From assembly GCF_000769075.1 (NCBI RefSeq), contig NZ_JRFC01000014.1:520296-584295 (forward strand): a DNA stretch of 64,000 nt, read 5' to 3'. The position numbers and the translations under genes were made by a program. Under the pieces are notes generated by a model. The model saw only the letters and a list, made by a program, of their open reading frames with translations, was not told the DNA's origin and did no database searches. This DNA comes from Porphyromonas sp. COT-290 OH3588 (GTDB taxonomy: Bacteria > Bacteroidota > Bacteroidia > Bacteroidales > Porphyromonadaceae). This document shows, piece by piece, positions 35,728 through 45,002 of the stretch; within the stretch, counting starts at the first letter, position 1; each line of letters begins with the position of its first letter.

Positions 35728-35735
35728 CAAATGTA
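35728..35735 (-). promoter_or_regulatory. Candidate promoter of murF-rpoN
   Basis: On the minus strand TACATTTG matches TAnnTTTG, 27 bases before the murF ATG. No -33 element stands out. Confidence 0.5.
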
Positions 35736-35950
35736 CACCAAAGGGCGGACATTATCCATCTCCGCTCTGCCCAAAGTCTTTGCGATGTAGCGCTGACAAT
35801 CGCTATTCAATAACCTCGCCTTGCCACATTCAATACCCTTACTACGCCCCAAAATCCCCTCAAGGCTCGCATATCGCTCCCCTACTCGGTTTTTGCCAGC
35901 AGTGGACATAAGCCCTCATCATCACATTGGGTCGGATTGATTTGGGGTTT

Positions 35951-36305
35951 CATTCTTCGCATTTTTGGTTAAGGAGTATTAAAGGATTTCTAAGGTTTTT
36001 GACGGAACAAGGCCGTGACCCTACAAAGACTAGCAGGAAGTCTGGGAGAAATTAATGGGAAGATTTATTCGGATCGATGGGCTTATTCTCCGAGATGTGT
36101 CCACCAATCGGAGAAGATTGATGGGAAGAAATCCTGCAAAATACACTACAAGCACATAAAACGATCCTCCAAACCATCATATCAGCCTATTTTACAGCAG
36201 TTTGTAATCACATCGTTTGATGCAATTATTTTCACTCGACTGGGGCTAAGTGCCAAAACGAGGTCGAGCTCAATCTAGAGCCTCCTAGAGGGCAAATACG
36301 AGGTC
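35951..36305 (-). repeat. Dispersed repeat copy C (355 bases)
   Basis: Full-length reverse-orientation copy. On the plus strand it runs from CATTCTTCGCATTTTTGG to GGCAAATACGAGGTC. Arms of the central inverted repeat are GGATCGATGGGC (36071-36082) and GTCCACCAATCG (36099-36110); a second local hairpin, TTCTCCGA with TCGGAGAA, lies inside it. It sits in the divergent gap between murF and yicC and contains no gene. Confidence 0.88.
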
Positions 36306-36613
36306 TGCACAAGTTATCCACCACTTATACACCTATTCCCATCAACATTCTGAAACTTGACCTAAAATATAAATTCCCCAATACCCTTTGTAATCATTTA
36401 TTAAGCTTCTAGAGCCCGAACCCGATCTATTGAGCCATTCGCTTGCTAGCACTCACTGTAGATAGCAAGGCCGATTGGAGTACAACACGCCTTGTAACCT
36501 GCTCCCGCATCTCTGCACCGAGTCCTGCAAACCTACCGCAGAAAGGAGAAATAGCCGTGCTAGCCTAGCGAAGAGTAAGCCATAGAGCTTGTGTAGGTTT
36601 GGAGAGAAAAGCG
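36306..36613. other. Gene-free stretch upstream of yicC
   Basis: No gene or repeat copy is seen. Two 9-base sites near its left end, TTATCCACC (36314-36322) and TTATACACC (36325-36333), resemble DnaA boxes but both deviate at the last base. An AT-rich run follows. Confidence 0.4.
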
Positions 36614-36621
36614 TAACTTTG
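36614..36621 (+). promoter_or_regulatory. Candidate promoter of yicC
   Basis: TAACTTTG matches TAnnTTTG, 29 bases before the ATG at 36650. A possible -33 TTG is at 36589-36591. Confidence 0.5.
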
Positions 36622-36649
36622 GGGATACAAGTAAGCAAACTGAATTAGT

Positions 36650-37534
36650 ATGATTTTATCAATGACGGGTGTAGGCAAGTCCATCGCTCGATACAACAAT
36701 AAAAACATCGTCGTCTTCGTCAAGACACTCAACAGCAAACAACTAGACATATCCACACGCATCGCTCAGCCCTACCGAGAAAAAGAGATTGAGATCCGTG
36801 GCCTTGTGGCCGAGGCGCTCGTACGGGGCAAAGTAGAGCTAAGCATCAGCATCGAGGAGGAAGCTGGAGCACTCTCGGGAGTGCAGAAAATCAATGAGGA
36901 AGCACTCAAGTACTATATCGAGGCACTCTCCCCTCTCTACAAAGGGTTGGCTCTAGAGCTCCAAACCTCCGAGAGCCTACTGCGCCTGCCGGGCGTACTT
37001 CTCCCCAACGAGAGCAGCCTGCTCGAGGAGCTACCAGATGAGGAATGGCAGGTACTGGGTGGCGCCATTCGAGAGGCGCTTGAGGCTGTCACGGCTTTCC
37101 GTCGCCAAGAGGGTACTATGCTCGAGGGAGCTCTGCGGCAGCGCATCGACAACATCTCTAACCTGCTGCAAGGCGTAGATCAGCCCGAGGCCGAACGCAT
37201 CGAAGCCATTCGCCAGCGCATCACCGAGTCCCTACAAAAGATTAGCCCCGATAGCTATGACAAAGGCCGACTAGAGCAAGAGATGATCTACTACATTGAG
37301 AAGCTCGACATCAACGAGGAGAAAGATCGTCTACGCCACCACCTCGGCTACTTTGTCGAGGTCATCGAGCAGGGTGAAGCACAGGGCAAGACATTGGGCT
37401 TCATCGCCCAAGAAATCGGCCGAGAGATCAATACCCTTGGATCGAAAAGCAACAATGCCGAGATGCAGAAAATCGTAGTTAAGATGAAAGACGAACTAGA
37501 GCAAATCAAGGAGCAGTCGCTCAACATTCTCTAG
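36650..37534 (+). CDS. yicC: YicC family protein, probable endoribonuclease
   Basis: A 294-residue protein with the YicC N-terminal (MILSMTGVGKSIARYNNKNI) and the DUF1732 C-terminal domain (SPDSYDKGRLEQEMIYYIEK, then KTLGFIAQEIGREINTLGSK). Members have endoribonuclease activity linked to small-RNA turnover in E. coli. It is cytoplasmic. An imperfect hairpin 12 bases after the stop (37546-37585) may end transcription. Confidence 0.92.
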   Translation: MILSMTGVGKSIARYNNKNIVVFVKTLNSKQLDISTRIAQPYREKEIEIRGLVAEALVRGKVELSISIEEEAGALSGVQKINEEALKYYIEALSPLYKGLALELQTSESLLRLPGVLLPNESSLLEELPDEEWQVLGGAIREALEAVTAFRRQEGTMLEGALRQRIDNISNLLQGVDQPEAERIEAIRQRITESLQKISPDSYDKGRLEQEMIYYIEKLDINEEKDRLRHHLGYFVEVIEQGEAQGKTLGFIAQEIGREINTLGSKSNNAEMQKIVVKMKDELEQIKEQSLNIL

Positions 37535-37545
37535 ACTCATCATAG

Positions 37546-37585
37546 AGTATCGCCCCAGCAAGCCCACTAGGCAAGGGGCGATACT
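37546..37585 (+). terminator. Probable terminator after yicC
   Basis: AGTATCGCCCC (37546-37556) pairs with GGGGCGATACT (37575-37585), an 11-base perfect stem. No strong T-run follows. Confidence 0.55.
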
Positions 37586-37649
37586 TGCATATCTACCAAG
37601 CACCAACTAAAAAAATCAATCAGCTCGACTTAATACAATCCCAAGAAAT

Positions 37650-38579
37650 ATGAAACAGATCATTCCCAGCGTCCACAACGAAACAGACCGCCTAGAGGTG
37701 GTCGTGCTAGGATTACCCCATAGCCTCGGGCCAGACCCTACACTAGACCAGACCTACGATGCCAAGAGCTACGAAGCAGTTAGCCGAGGTGTCTACCCCC
37801 AAGAGCAGGACGTGATACATGAGATGAATGCCGTACTCTCTGTACTTGAGCGCAACGGTGTCGAGGTGCTGCGCCCAGATTTGGTAGAGGACTACAACCA
37901 AATTTTCGCCCGTGATGTGGCCTTCGTCATCGATGACACCCTCTTCGTGTCCAACCTGATCCCAGACCGAGAGAAAGAAACAGGGGCTATCGGGCATATC
38001 CTCGAGCGTATCCCCTCGGCGCATATCGAGAGCCTCCCCGAGCGTGTGCATACCGAGGGCGGAGATATTCTACTCTACGATGATATTTTATTCGTAGGCT
38101 GCTATCTACGCCCAGACTACTCAACCTACAAGACAGCACGCACCAACCAATATGCTATCGACTACCTGCGTGAGCGTTTCCCAACCAAGCAGGTTGTCCC
38201 CCTAGAGCTGCGCAAGCACGACCACGACCCACGGCTGAGTGTCCTACACCTAGATTGTGCCTTCCAGCCAGTGGGCAAAGGGCGAGCACTTATCTTCCGT
38301 GAGGGATTTCTAGAGCCTAAGTATGTAGGGGTAGTAGAGGAGATCTTCGGCAAGGATAATCTATTCGCCGTGACTGGTGAGGAGGCCTATATGATGAACA
38401 CCAACTTGGTATCTCTATCGCCTAGCAGAGTCATCAGCGACCAAGCCTTCACACGCCTCAATCAGCACCTAGAGCAGAACTGGGGTATCGCCGTAGAAGC
38501 AGTCCCCTACCAAGAGATCGCCAAGATGGGTGGCCTGCTACGTTGCTCAACGATGCCTTTGGTACGCAAGCCGATCTAA
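37650..38579 (+). CDS. Arginine-deiminase/amidinotransferase superfamily protein
   Basis: A 309-residue cytoplasmic protein of the guanidine-modifying fold. Visible catalytic landmarks are NQIFARDVAFVIDDTLFVSN, EGGDILLYDDILFVG (Glu-Gly-Gly-Asp loop), HLDCAF with a His, and a Cys near the end (LLRCSTMPLVRKPI). These fit an arginine- or citrulline-processing enzyme. It lacks a signal peptide and is much smaller than the secreted peptidylarginine deiminase of P. gingivalis, so it should act on free or small guanidines. Substrate unknown. Followed by radA at 9 bases. Confidence 0.82.
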   Translation: MKQIIPSVHNETDRLEVVVLGLPHSLGPDPTLDQTYDAKSYEAVSRGVYPQEQDVIHEMNAVLSVLERNGVEVLRPDLVEDYNQIFARDVAFVIDDTLFVSNLIPDREKETGAIGHILERIPSAHIESLPERVHTEGGDILLYDDILFVGCYLRPDYSTYKTARTNQYAIDYLRERFPTKQVVPLELRKHDHDPRLSVLHLDCAFQPVGKGRALIFREGFLEPKYVGVVEEIFGKDNLFAVTGEEAYMMNTNLVSLSPSRVISDQAFTRLNQHLEQNWGIAVEAVPYQEIAKMGGLLRCSTMPLVRKPI

Positions 38580-38588
38580 TGCAAGTTA

Positions 38589-39965
38589 ATGGCTAAGCAA
38601 AAAATCGTATTTGCCTGCCAAGGCTGTGGCACAGTCTACCCCAAGTGGCAGGGACAGTGCCATGCCTGTGGCGAGTGGAACACCATAGCCGAGGAGGTAT
38701 CAACCAGCAGCAACCGTCCGTCAGTAGGGCACCCTGCACTAGGAGGCACAGTGGCCGTGAAGCCCGTTCGCCTCTCCGATATTGCCGCAAACGCTGAGGT
38801 GCGCCAAGACATGCTCGACCCTGAGCTCAATCGAGTGCTCGGCGGTGGCTTGGTGCCGGGTGCCTTTGTGCTACTAGGAGGAGAACCGGGCATCGGCAAG
38901 AGTACGCTGATTCTACAGACGGTGCTGCGCCTACCCTTGCGCACGCTCTACGTTTCGGGCGAGGAAAGCCAAACACAGCTCAAGGTGAGAGCCGATAGGC
39001 TTGGCACTGGTGTGGCCGACTGCCTAATCTACACAGAAACAAACCTCGAGCGTATCCTCACGACAGCCCTAGAGGTCAAGCCCGACCTTGTGGTCATCGA
39101 CTCGATCCAGACCATACAGACGGAGCTATCGGAGAGTAGCCCCGGGAGTATCTCGCAGATCCGCGAGTGTGCGAACCTACTGCTCAAGTACAGCAAGACA
39201 GAGGGTGTACCCGTGATCCTCATCGGACACATCAACAAGGAGGGGAGCATCGCAGGGCCCAAGATACTAGAGCACACGGTCGATGTCGTCTTGCAGTTCG
39301 ATGGCGACAAGCACTATATGTACCGCATCTTGCGTGGACAGAAGAACCGCTTCGGCTCGACCAACGAGCTGGGCATCTACGAGATGCAGCAGACAGGGCT
39401 ACGCCCCGTAGAGAACCCCTCGGAGCATCTCATTAGCCGTGATCGAGCGCACCTGAGTGGCATCGCTATTGCCGTGGCGATGGAGGGCGTCCGCCCTTTC
39501 CTTATAGAAACGCAGGCCTTGGTCAGCTCTGCCGTCTATGCTACACCGCAGCGCTCTGCTACGGGCTACGACACGAGGCGCATGAATATGCTACTGGCTG
39601 TACTGGAGAAGCGAGCCGGCTTCAAGCTCATACAGAAGGACGTCTTCCTCAACATAGCCGGGGGCATCAAGATTGCCGACCCAGCGAGTGATCTGGCTAT
39701 CATCACTTCTGTCCTCTCCTCGAGCCTAGACATCGCCCTCCCCGAGGGTGTTTGCCTGACGGGAGAGGTCGGGCTATCGGGAGAGGTGCGCCCCGTGAGT
39801 CGTGCCGAGCAGCGCATTCTAGAGGCCGAGCGCATTGGGCTCAAGGCTATTATCCTACCACAAGCCAACCTCGCACAGCTGAGCAACCGCTCGTGGGGCA
39901 TTCGCCTCGTGGGGGTAAGTACCGTAGAGGAGGCTTTCCGCCTGCTCTTCAAGCCAAGGGAGTAG
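38589..39965 (+). CDS. radA: DNA repair protein RadA
   Basis: A 458-residue protein with the N-terminal zinc finger (Cys10-x2-Cys13, Cys24-x2-Cys27), the Walker A motif GEPGIGKST at residues 98-106, the RadA-specific QKNRFGSTNELGIYEM, and a C-terminal Lon-like domain. It processes recombination intermediates. It begins 9 bases after the arginine-deiminase-like gene, so the two may be co-transcribed. Confidence 0.96.
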   Translation: MAKQKIVFACQGCGTVYPKWQGQCHACGEWNTIAEEVSTSSNRPSVGHPALGGTVAVKPVRLSDIAANAEVRQDMLDPELNRVLGGGLVPGAFVLLGGEPGIGKSTLILQTVLRLPLRTLYVSGEESQTQLKVRADRLGTGVADCLIYTETNLERILTTALEVKPDLVVIDSIQTIQTELSESSPGSISQIRECANLLLKYSKTEGVPVILIGHINKEGSIAGPKILEHTVDVVLQFDGDKHYMYRILRGQKNRFGSTNELGIYEMQQTGLRPVENPSEHLISRDRAHLSGIAIAVAMEGVRPFLIETQALVSSAVYATPQRSATGYDTRRMNMLLAVLEKRAGFKLIQKDVFLNIAGGIKIADPASDLAIITSVLSSSLDIALPEGVCLTGEVGLSGEVRPVSRAEQRILEAERIGLKAIILPQANLAQLSNRSWGIRLVGVSTVEEAFRLLFKPRE

Positions 39966-40096
39966 AGAGAATTATCGTCAAGCCATATACAAGAGAGGGG
40001 TAAGGTGCAGAAAGGTAAGAGCTGCCTATGCATTACGGCTCACCACACCCCTGTATATACTATTGTGCCGATAGCCTAGCCTAGCGATACAAAAAA

Positions 40097-40146
40097 CGCC
40101 TCCTCGCCCTAGCAAAGAAAGACCTTTGCTGTAGGGCGAGGAGGCG
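40097..40146 (-). terminator. Terminator of the rhodanese gene
   Basis: A long stem: CGCCTCCTCGCCCTA plus GCAAAG (40097-40117) pairs with CTTTGC and TAGGGCGAGGAGGCG (40124-40146), with one small bulge. On the minus strand it ends in TTTTTTGTATC. Confidence 0.88.
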
Positions 40147-40167
40147 ATCGTGCTATATACAAACAGC

Positions 40168-40701
40168 CTACAAGCCGAGCCTTTCCTTAGCAGCCTTGAC
40201 CATTTGCCAAGTACCGCCATTGATTACGTTGGGTATGCCAGCCTCATCAAGTATAGCTTTAGCCTGACCGCTACGGTTGCCACTACGACAGAAGACTAAG
40301 ATTCCTTTCTTCCCCTTAAACTCCTCAAGACGATCCTTAATCGAGCTGAGAGGGATATTCACAGCTCCGGGCACACTGCCAGCGGCAAACTCTCTAGGCG
40401 TACGTACATCTACGAGCATGGCTCCGTACTTGAGCGCACTATCGAGATCGGTGATACGCCCCTCTTCTTTCTTATCCTCCTTTTGCCTATCGTCTTTCTT
40501 TTGGTCTTTGGGCTCCTCCTTTTTCTCTTCCTTCTTTTCGTTCTTAGGCTCATCTTTCTGCTCCTCCTTCTTTGGCTGGGTAGGCACCTCGGTCTGCTTA
40601 GACTCTGGGGCAGGTGTTAGGGGCATGCTGTCGGAGCAACTCATCGCCGTTAGGGCAAATACTAATAGGAAGGACTTCCCTCCAAGTGTCTTAATACTCA
40701 T
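40168..40701 (-). CDS. Lipoprotein with rhodanese domain on a charged tether
   Basis: A 177-residue protein with a lipoprotein signal (LLVFALTAMSC). A long Lys/Glu/Asp/Gln-rich tether follows (about residues 35-80, e.g. KKEEQKDEPKNEKKEEKKEE). The C-terminal rhodanese domain has active-site Cys in LVFCRSGNRSGQA and DVRTPREFAAGSVPGAVNIP. It should transfer sulfane sulfur or sense it, from a position outside the inner membrane. No obvious partner is adjacent; a terminator directly follows. Confidence 0.87.
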   Translation of the reverse strand: MSIKTLGGKSFLLVFALTAMSCSDSMPLTPAPESKQTEVPTQPKKEEQKDEPKNEKKEEKKEEPKDQKKDDRQKEDKKEEGRITDLDSALKYGAMLVDVRTPREFAAGSVPGAVNIPLSSIKDRLEEFKGKKGILVFCRSGNRSGQAKAILDEAGIPNVINGGTWQMVKAAKERLGL

Positions 40702-40897
40702 TCGATTATTTTATTTATTGCTTAAATATATGTTTGATAATAACGAAGCACCTAAGCTAAATGTTTATACTCGAATAGCAAGGTGTCTACCTATACAGAT
40801 CTTCGGGCGCTCTACAGTAGGGGGTGCCTCTAGCTCAAAAAGTAGAAGGTAAGAGGGTGGTATACCCCCTCTCGTCGGCCTCGGAGCCTTGCAGTCT

Positions 40898-40957
40898 GCG
40901 CATTCTGAAACACCCAAAAGGGGCTGTAGCAAAAATAAACTTTGCCACAGCCCCCTC
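40898..40957 (-). terminator. Terminator of ridA, repeated unit
   Basis: GGGGCTGTAGCAAA (40920-40933) pairs with TTTGCCACAGCCCC (40941-40954) with one mismatch; on the minus strand TTTTGGG follows. The neighbouring bases (TTGCAGTCTGCGCATTCTGA) match the units at 25504 and 27168. Confidence 0.82.
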
Positions 40958-40987
40958 TCTTGTGTTTGAAGTTTCAGTCTGGGACAG

Positions 40988-41365
40988 TTAGCCCTTGATA
41001 GCAAGTACCTCGATCTCTACTAGACCGTTCTTGGGTAGCGTGCGGACGGCTACGGCAGAGCGTGCGGGGAAAGTGCCCTCGAACTGACGAGCATACACCT
41101 CGTTCATCGCTGCGAAGTCGCCCATATCGGCTAGAAAGACAGTGGTCTTAACCACATCGTTGATCGTCATACCAGCTTCGGCGAGTATGGCATGTACATT
41201 ACGGAAAGCCTGCTCGGTCTGAGCCGTGATCCCGTCTGCAAATTCGCCCGTCTTGGGGTCGATCCCCAGCTGACCAGAGGCGTAGAGCGTTTTATCTACA
41301 AGAACAGCTTGGCTGTAAGGGCCGATAGCAGCAGGTGCTGCTGAGGTAGAAATAACTTTCTTCAT
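40988..41365 (-). CDS. ridA: RidA family deaminase
   Basis: A 125-residue protein of the YjgF/YER057c/UK114 family: SAAPAAIGPYSQAVLVD, LYASGQLGID, and EAGMTINDVVKTTVFLADMG with the FPARSAVAVRTLP motif whose Arg binds the substrate carboxylate. RidA hydrolyses reactive enamines and imines formed by PLP enzymes. It lies 8 bases after the M48 protease gene; a shared transcript is likely. Confidence 0.93.
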   Translation of the reverse strand: MKKVISTSAAPAAIGPYSQAVLVDKTLYASGQLGIDPKTGEFADGITAQTEQAFRNVHAILAEAGMTINDVVKTTVFLADMGDFAAMNEVYARQFEGTFPARSAVAVRTLPKNGLVEIEVLAIKG

Positions 41366-41373
41366 AAGATCTA

Positions 41374-42240
41374 TTATTTTTTTCGAGTTGAATGGGTTTT
41401 CTTCTTCGTCACTGGCGTATAGGTCACACCAGAGCTCTTGGGCTTGTAGTGCTTGAGCGCATGAGGCATATAGGTTTGGATCTCACGGATACGTGTTTCG
41501 TCGGAGGGGTGTGTAGAGAGAAATTCCATACCGCCCTTGCTCCCTGCACCCATTTTGCGCCACAGATTAACTGCCTCGTTGGGATCGTAACCAGCCATAG
41601 CCATAAGCACTAGACCAATTTTATCGGCCTCTAGCTCCTGCTTACGGCCAAAAGGTAGAGCAACGAACATATTCGTCCCAAGACCATAAGCCTGACCGAT
41701 AACCATGCGCATCAGAGCGGACTTATCACTCACAGCACTACCGAGAATGTCGCCACCCATCTGCAGTAGCATTTGGTTGCTGATGCGCTCATTTGCATGC
41801 TTAGCCAAAGCGTGTGCGACCTCGTGACCGATAACGGCAGCAAGCTGAGCATCGGAGCCAGCACCAGAACCGATAAGATTAAGTAGCCCAGTATAGACGA
41901 CAATCTTACCACCGGGCATACAGAAAGCATTGACCGATTGGCTATTCACGACGTTGAGCTCCCAAGACATCTGACGAGCAAGATCGTCGAACCTCTGCTC
42001 CTTGAGGTACTGCATCGTCGCATTGATGATGCGTGTACCGACCTCTTTCACTCGGCTATTGGTCGTCATATTCGTGCTAAGAGGGGCTTGCTGGATAAAC
42101 GAGCGATACTGAGATACGCTTGAGGATAAGATCTCGTTGTCCGAAACTAGATTGAGGGTACGCCTCCCCGTCACGGGCACCGTACCGCAAGAGTAGAGTC
42201 CTAGGGCAAGTAGGAGGGCGGAGATGAACTTATTGCTCAT
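41374..42240 (-). CDS. M48 family metalloprotease lipoprotein
   Basis: About 288 residues from the ATG at 42240 (MSNKFISALLLALGLYSCGT), a lipoprotein signal with Cys at residue 18. The zinc site is VIGHEVAHALAKHANER with a downstream EADKIGLVLMAMAGYDP supplying the third ligand. It resembles periplasmic BepA/YcaL-like proteases that check outer-membrane proteins. A longer frame to 42285 overlaps the intergenic region and is not used. The tail is basic (TKKKTHSTRKK). Confidence 0.91.
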   Translation of the reverse strand: MSNKFISALLLALGLYSCGTVPVTGRRTLNLVSDNEILSSSVSQYRSFIQQAPLSTNMTTNSRVKEVGTRIINATMQYLKEQRFDDLARQMSWELNVVNSQSVNAFCMPGGKIVVYTGLLNLIGSGAGSDAQLAAVIGHEVAHALAKHANERISNQMLLQMGGDILGSAVSDKSALMRMVIGQAYGLGTNMFVALPFGRKQELEADKIGLVLMAMAGYDPNEAVNLWRKMGAGSKGGMEFLSTHPSDETRIREIQTYMPHALKHYKPKSSGVTYTPVTKKKTHSTRKK

Positions 42241-42262
42241 AAAATCAAGACTATTTAGAGGG

Positions 42263-43396
42263 TTAATGCACCATAGGAATGGCACTATAATAGGAACAAA
42301 AATCCTGTAAATCGACCTGCTCTACCCGAGGCAATGGCACGGGAACTTGAGCCTTCGGCAAATCTACAGGGAGTAAGCGATAGACCGCTCGCCCATCTGG
42401 ACGAAGCTTATTGACAAAAACGTATTGATAGCTAGGCTGTGTGACAATATCAGCCATCGGATTGGCTCGACTAAGGGTTAGGGAGAGTAGCATGCCACCA
42501 CGTGTGGCAGCTGGTTTGCGCTGATTGCTAACAAAGTTGCCCAACGAATAGATCACAAAGCTCTTCTTACTCTGTAGGCTGTCTGGCTCAATCCATTCGC
42601 TCTGCTGTACGACGTGCGGGTGACTCCCTACGATTGCGTCCACTCCTTGGCCGTGAAGCCATCGAGCAAGGGCACGCTGTTCTCTATTGGGCGCTCGTTC
42701 GTACTCTACCCCCCAATGTATCTGGACGATCTTGTAGTTCGCTCCAAGCGAATCGGCCCGAGCGATGTCCTGAGCCATTAGGAGCGTATCAATACCATCT
42801 ACCAGAGTTGGCTCTGGCACTGTGAGGCCATTCGTCCCATAGGTATAGGCCAGTACGGCTAGACGCAAACTCCCAAGCTCTAGCATAAGAGGTACTGTGC
42901 GCTTACGTTCGTCCACACTTCGGTAGCTACCCGTGTGAGCAATGCCTAGGCTATCTAGGACATCGAGGGTGCGTGTAATACCAAGCGCGGAGCGGTCGGC
43001 CGAGTGATTATTGCTGGTCGTCAGGACATCGAAGCCAGCTTCTCGCAGAGCCGTGCCCATAGCATCGGGCGTAGAAAACATTGGATAGCCAGTGTAAGGC
43101 TTACCTCCAAAGGTCGTTTCCAAGTTGCCAAAGGCTAAATCGGCCGAGCTGATACGAGAGGCTAGCGAATCGAAGGACGAAGTAAAGTCATACATACCCT
43201 CGGCCGTGCGAGCCGCCTTGATCTGCGGGCCGTGCGCCATGATATCCCCAGCGAAAACAAGGCGATAAACCTCTGGCCTAACTGGAGCTATTGTATCCGA
43301 CGACTGAACAGAAGTACTCGAGGCTTCTGCACAACTTACCCCAGAGAGCAGGAGAAGAAAGCTCAAGATGTGGAGTATTCGGCAGAGGGATCGCAT
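42263..43396 (-). CDS. CapA family protein (poly-gamma-glutamate synthesis type)
   Basis: A 377-residue lipoprotein (signal LLLLSGVSC) with the metallophosphoesterase-like CapA domain: LVFAGDIMAHGPQIKAA, SADLAFGNLETTFG, TTSNNHSADRSALGI, VQIHWGVEYERAPN and AIVGSHPHVVQQSEW. The catalytic role of these domains in capsule or polyglutamate synthesis is not settled; alternatives include other envelope enzymes. It is 6 bases after rsgA and 22 bases before the M48 gene. Confidence 0.88.
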   Translation of the reverse strand: MRSLCRILHILSFLLLLSGVSCAEASSTSVQSSDTIAPVRPEVYRLVFAGDIMAHGPQIKAARTAEGMYDFTSSFDSLASRISSADLAFGNLETTFGGKPYTGYPMFSTPDAMGTALREAGFDVLTTSNNHSADRSALGITRTLDVLDSLGIAHTGSYRSVDERKRTVPLMLELGSLRLAVLAYTYGTNGLTVPEPTLVDGIDTLLMAQDIARADSLGANYKIVQIHWGVEYERAPNREQRALARWLHGQGVDAIVGSHPHVVQQSEWIEPDSLQSKKSFVIYSLGNFVSNQRKPAATRGGMLLSLTLSRANPMADIVTQPSYQYVFVNKLRPDGRAVYRLLPVDLPKAQVPVPLPRVEQVDLQDFCSYYSAIPMVH

Positions 43397-43401
43397 AGGC
43401 T

Positions 43402-44355
43402 TTAGTATTCGGGGCGATACTTCTCTTCGTCCTTGTCTTCAAGAATGCTCAGATAGCTGATGTATCTGCTCTCGGCGATGCGCCCGTCCTCTAGCGCCTC
43501 ACGCACGGCACAGGCTGGTTCGTGGGTATGTGTGCAGTTGCCGAAGCGACATTGGGGCTGGAGGGCAAAGATCTCGGGGAAGTAGTGTGACACTTCTTCG
43601 TCCTGCATATCGAGCAGTCCGAACCCTTTGATACCCGGTGTGTCGATCAGATAGCCCTTGCTCGTGGGCAGAGGGATCATCTGGGAGAATGTTGTGGTGT
43701 GCATTCCCGTGTAATGCGCTTGGGAAATATCGCCCGTACGTAAGTCTACACCGGGAATCAAAGCATTGATGAGCGTACTTTTGCCCACACCCGAGTGCCC
43801 GCTAAAGAGCGTGATCTTGTCCTGCATCTGCTCACTCAGAGTCTCGAGCCCCTCGCCCGTGATGGCCGAGACTCTATGACAAGTGTAGCCAATACCCGTG
43901 TAGAGAGCGATAAGCTCTGCAAGATAGGCTTGGCCTTCTTCGTTGAGGAGGTCGGTTTTGTTGAAGACAAGTTGCGTGGGTACTCGATACGCTTCGGCAT
44001 TGGCGAGGAAGCGATCGATAAACGTAGTACTGGTCTCTGGTGCAACCAGCGTACAGACCAGAAACGAAGCATCTATATTAGCTGCAAGGATATGCGACTG
44101 TTTCGATAGATTGGCAGCCCGACGCAATATGTAGTTGCGTCGGGGCAGTATTTCTTTGATGAAGTGTGCCTCGCCTCCGCCCTCTGGAGTTAGCTTAACC
44201 TCTACACGATCGCCCACGACGATTGGGTTGGTCGAGCGAATGCCCCTAAGGCGCAGATTGCCCTTGGCCAAACAAGCTCGCTCGACACCATCGTCGCAGA
44301 GCACGAGATAGTGGCTGCCTGTGTTGCGAATGACCAGACCCTGTACTTCTTGCAT
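43402..44355 (-). CDS. rsgA: Ribosome small subunit GTPase RsgA
   Basis: A 317-residue circularly permuted GTPase. Order of motifs: [45 protein letters not shown], then the Cys/His zinc module [16 protein letters not shown]. The N-terminal OB fold binds 16S rRNA. It helps mature the 30S subunit. It follows frr after 19 bases; genes for ribosome function cluster here. Confidence 0.95.
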   Translation of the reverse strand: MQEVQGLVIRNTGSHYLVLCDDGVERACLAKGNLRLRGIRSTNPIVVGDRVEVKLTPEGGGEAHFIKEILPRRNYILRRAANLSKQSHILAANIDASFLVCTLVAPETSTTFIDRFLANAEAYRVPTQLVFNKTDLLNEEGQAYLAELIALYTGIGYTCHRVSAITGEGLETLSEQMQDKITLFSGHSGVGKSTLINALIPGVDLRTGDISQAHYTGMHTTTFSQMIPLPTSKGYLIDTPGIKGFGLLDMQDEEVSHYFPEIFALQPQCRFGNCTHTHEPACAVREALEDGRIAESRYISYLSILEDKDEEKYRPEY

Positions 44356-44374
44356 TGCGATAGCTGTACGGACT

Positions 44375-44938
44375 CTAGACCGTCATGATTTCCTTTTCCT
44401 TCTCGCCGAAAAGCTCGTCAATACGCTTAATATACTTATCGTGGAGCTTCTGCACTTCTGCCTCGGCGTCCTTGGCTACGTCTTCGGGCGTATTGTCTGT
44501 CTTGATGCTCTTCTTGACGGCGTCGTTGGTATCGCGACGTACGTTGCGCACTCGGATCTTCGCTTCCTCAGCGTCCGACTTAACCTGCTTGACCAGCTCA
44601 CGGCGACGATCTTCGGTCAGCGGTGGAATGCCGAGACGGATCAGCTCGCCATTATTCTCGGGCGTAATGCCGAGAGGAGAGTTAATGATCGCACGCTCGA
44701 TGTCGCGAATGATCGTCTTCTCCCATGGAGTGATCACGATACTCTTGGCGTCTGGGATTGTCACCGAACCAACCTGATTGAGGGGTACAAGACTTCCGTA
44801 GTACTCTACCATGATGCCATCTAGGATCTTAGGATTGGCCTTGCCGGCACGCACTCGTCCTAGTAGCTCCTCGAGGTGATCTACAGCCTTGCTCATACTT
44901 TCGCCCGCTTGGGCTATCATGCTTTTTAAGTCGCTCAT
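44375..44938 (-). CDS. frr: Ribosome recycling factor
   Basis: A 187-residue protein with RRF landmarks ([80 protein letters not shown]). It splits post-termination ribosomes with EF-G. It follows pyrH at 64 bases, the usual neighbour. Confidence 0.97.
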   Translation of the reverse strand: MSDLKSMIAQAGESMSKAVDHLEELLGRVRAGKANPKILDGIMVEYYGSLVPLNQVGSVTIPDAKSIVITPWEKTIIRDIERAIINSPLGITPENNGELIRLGIPPLTEDRRRELVKQVKSDAEEAKIRVRNVRRDTNDAVKKSIKTDNTPEDVAKDAEAEVQKLHDKYIKRIDELFGEKEKEIMTV

Positions 44939-45002
44939 TACTTTATTATTCTAGGGTTTATCTTCTACTCTTTTATATTCTAATCCTACTCCAGCGAACT
45001 AT

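Noticed and set aside
36311-36333. Two DnaA-box-like sites suggesting a replication origin
   Set aside because: Only two sites, both with the wrong last base, no dnaA or dnaN nearby and no cluster. Chance matches in AT-rich DNA next to a repeat copy.
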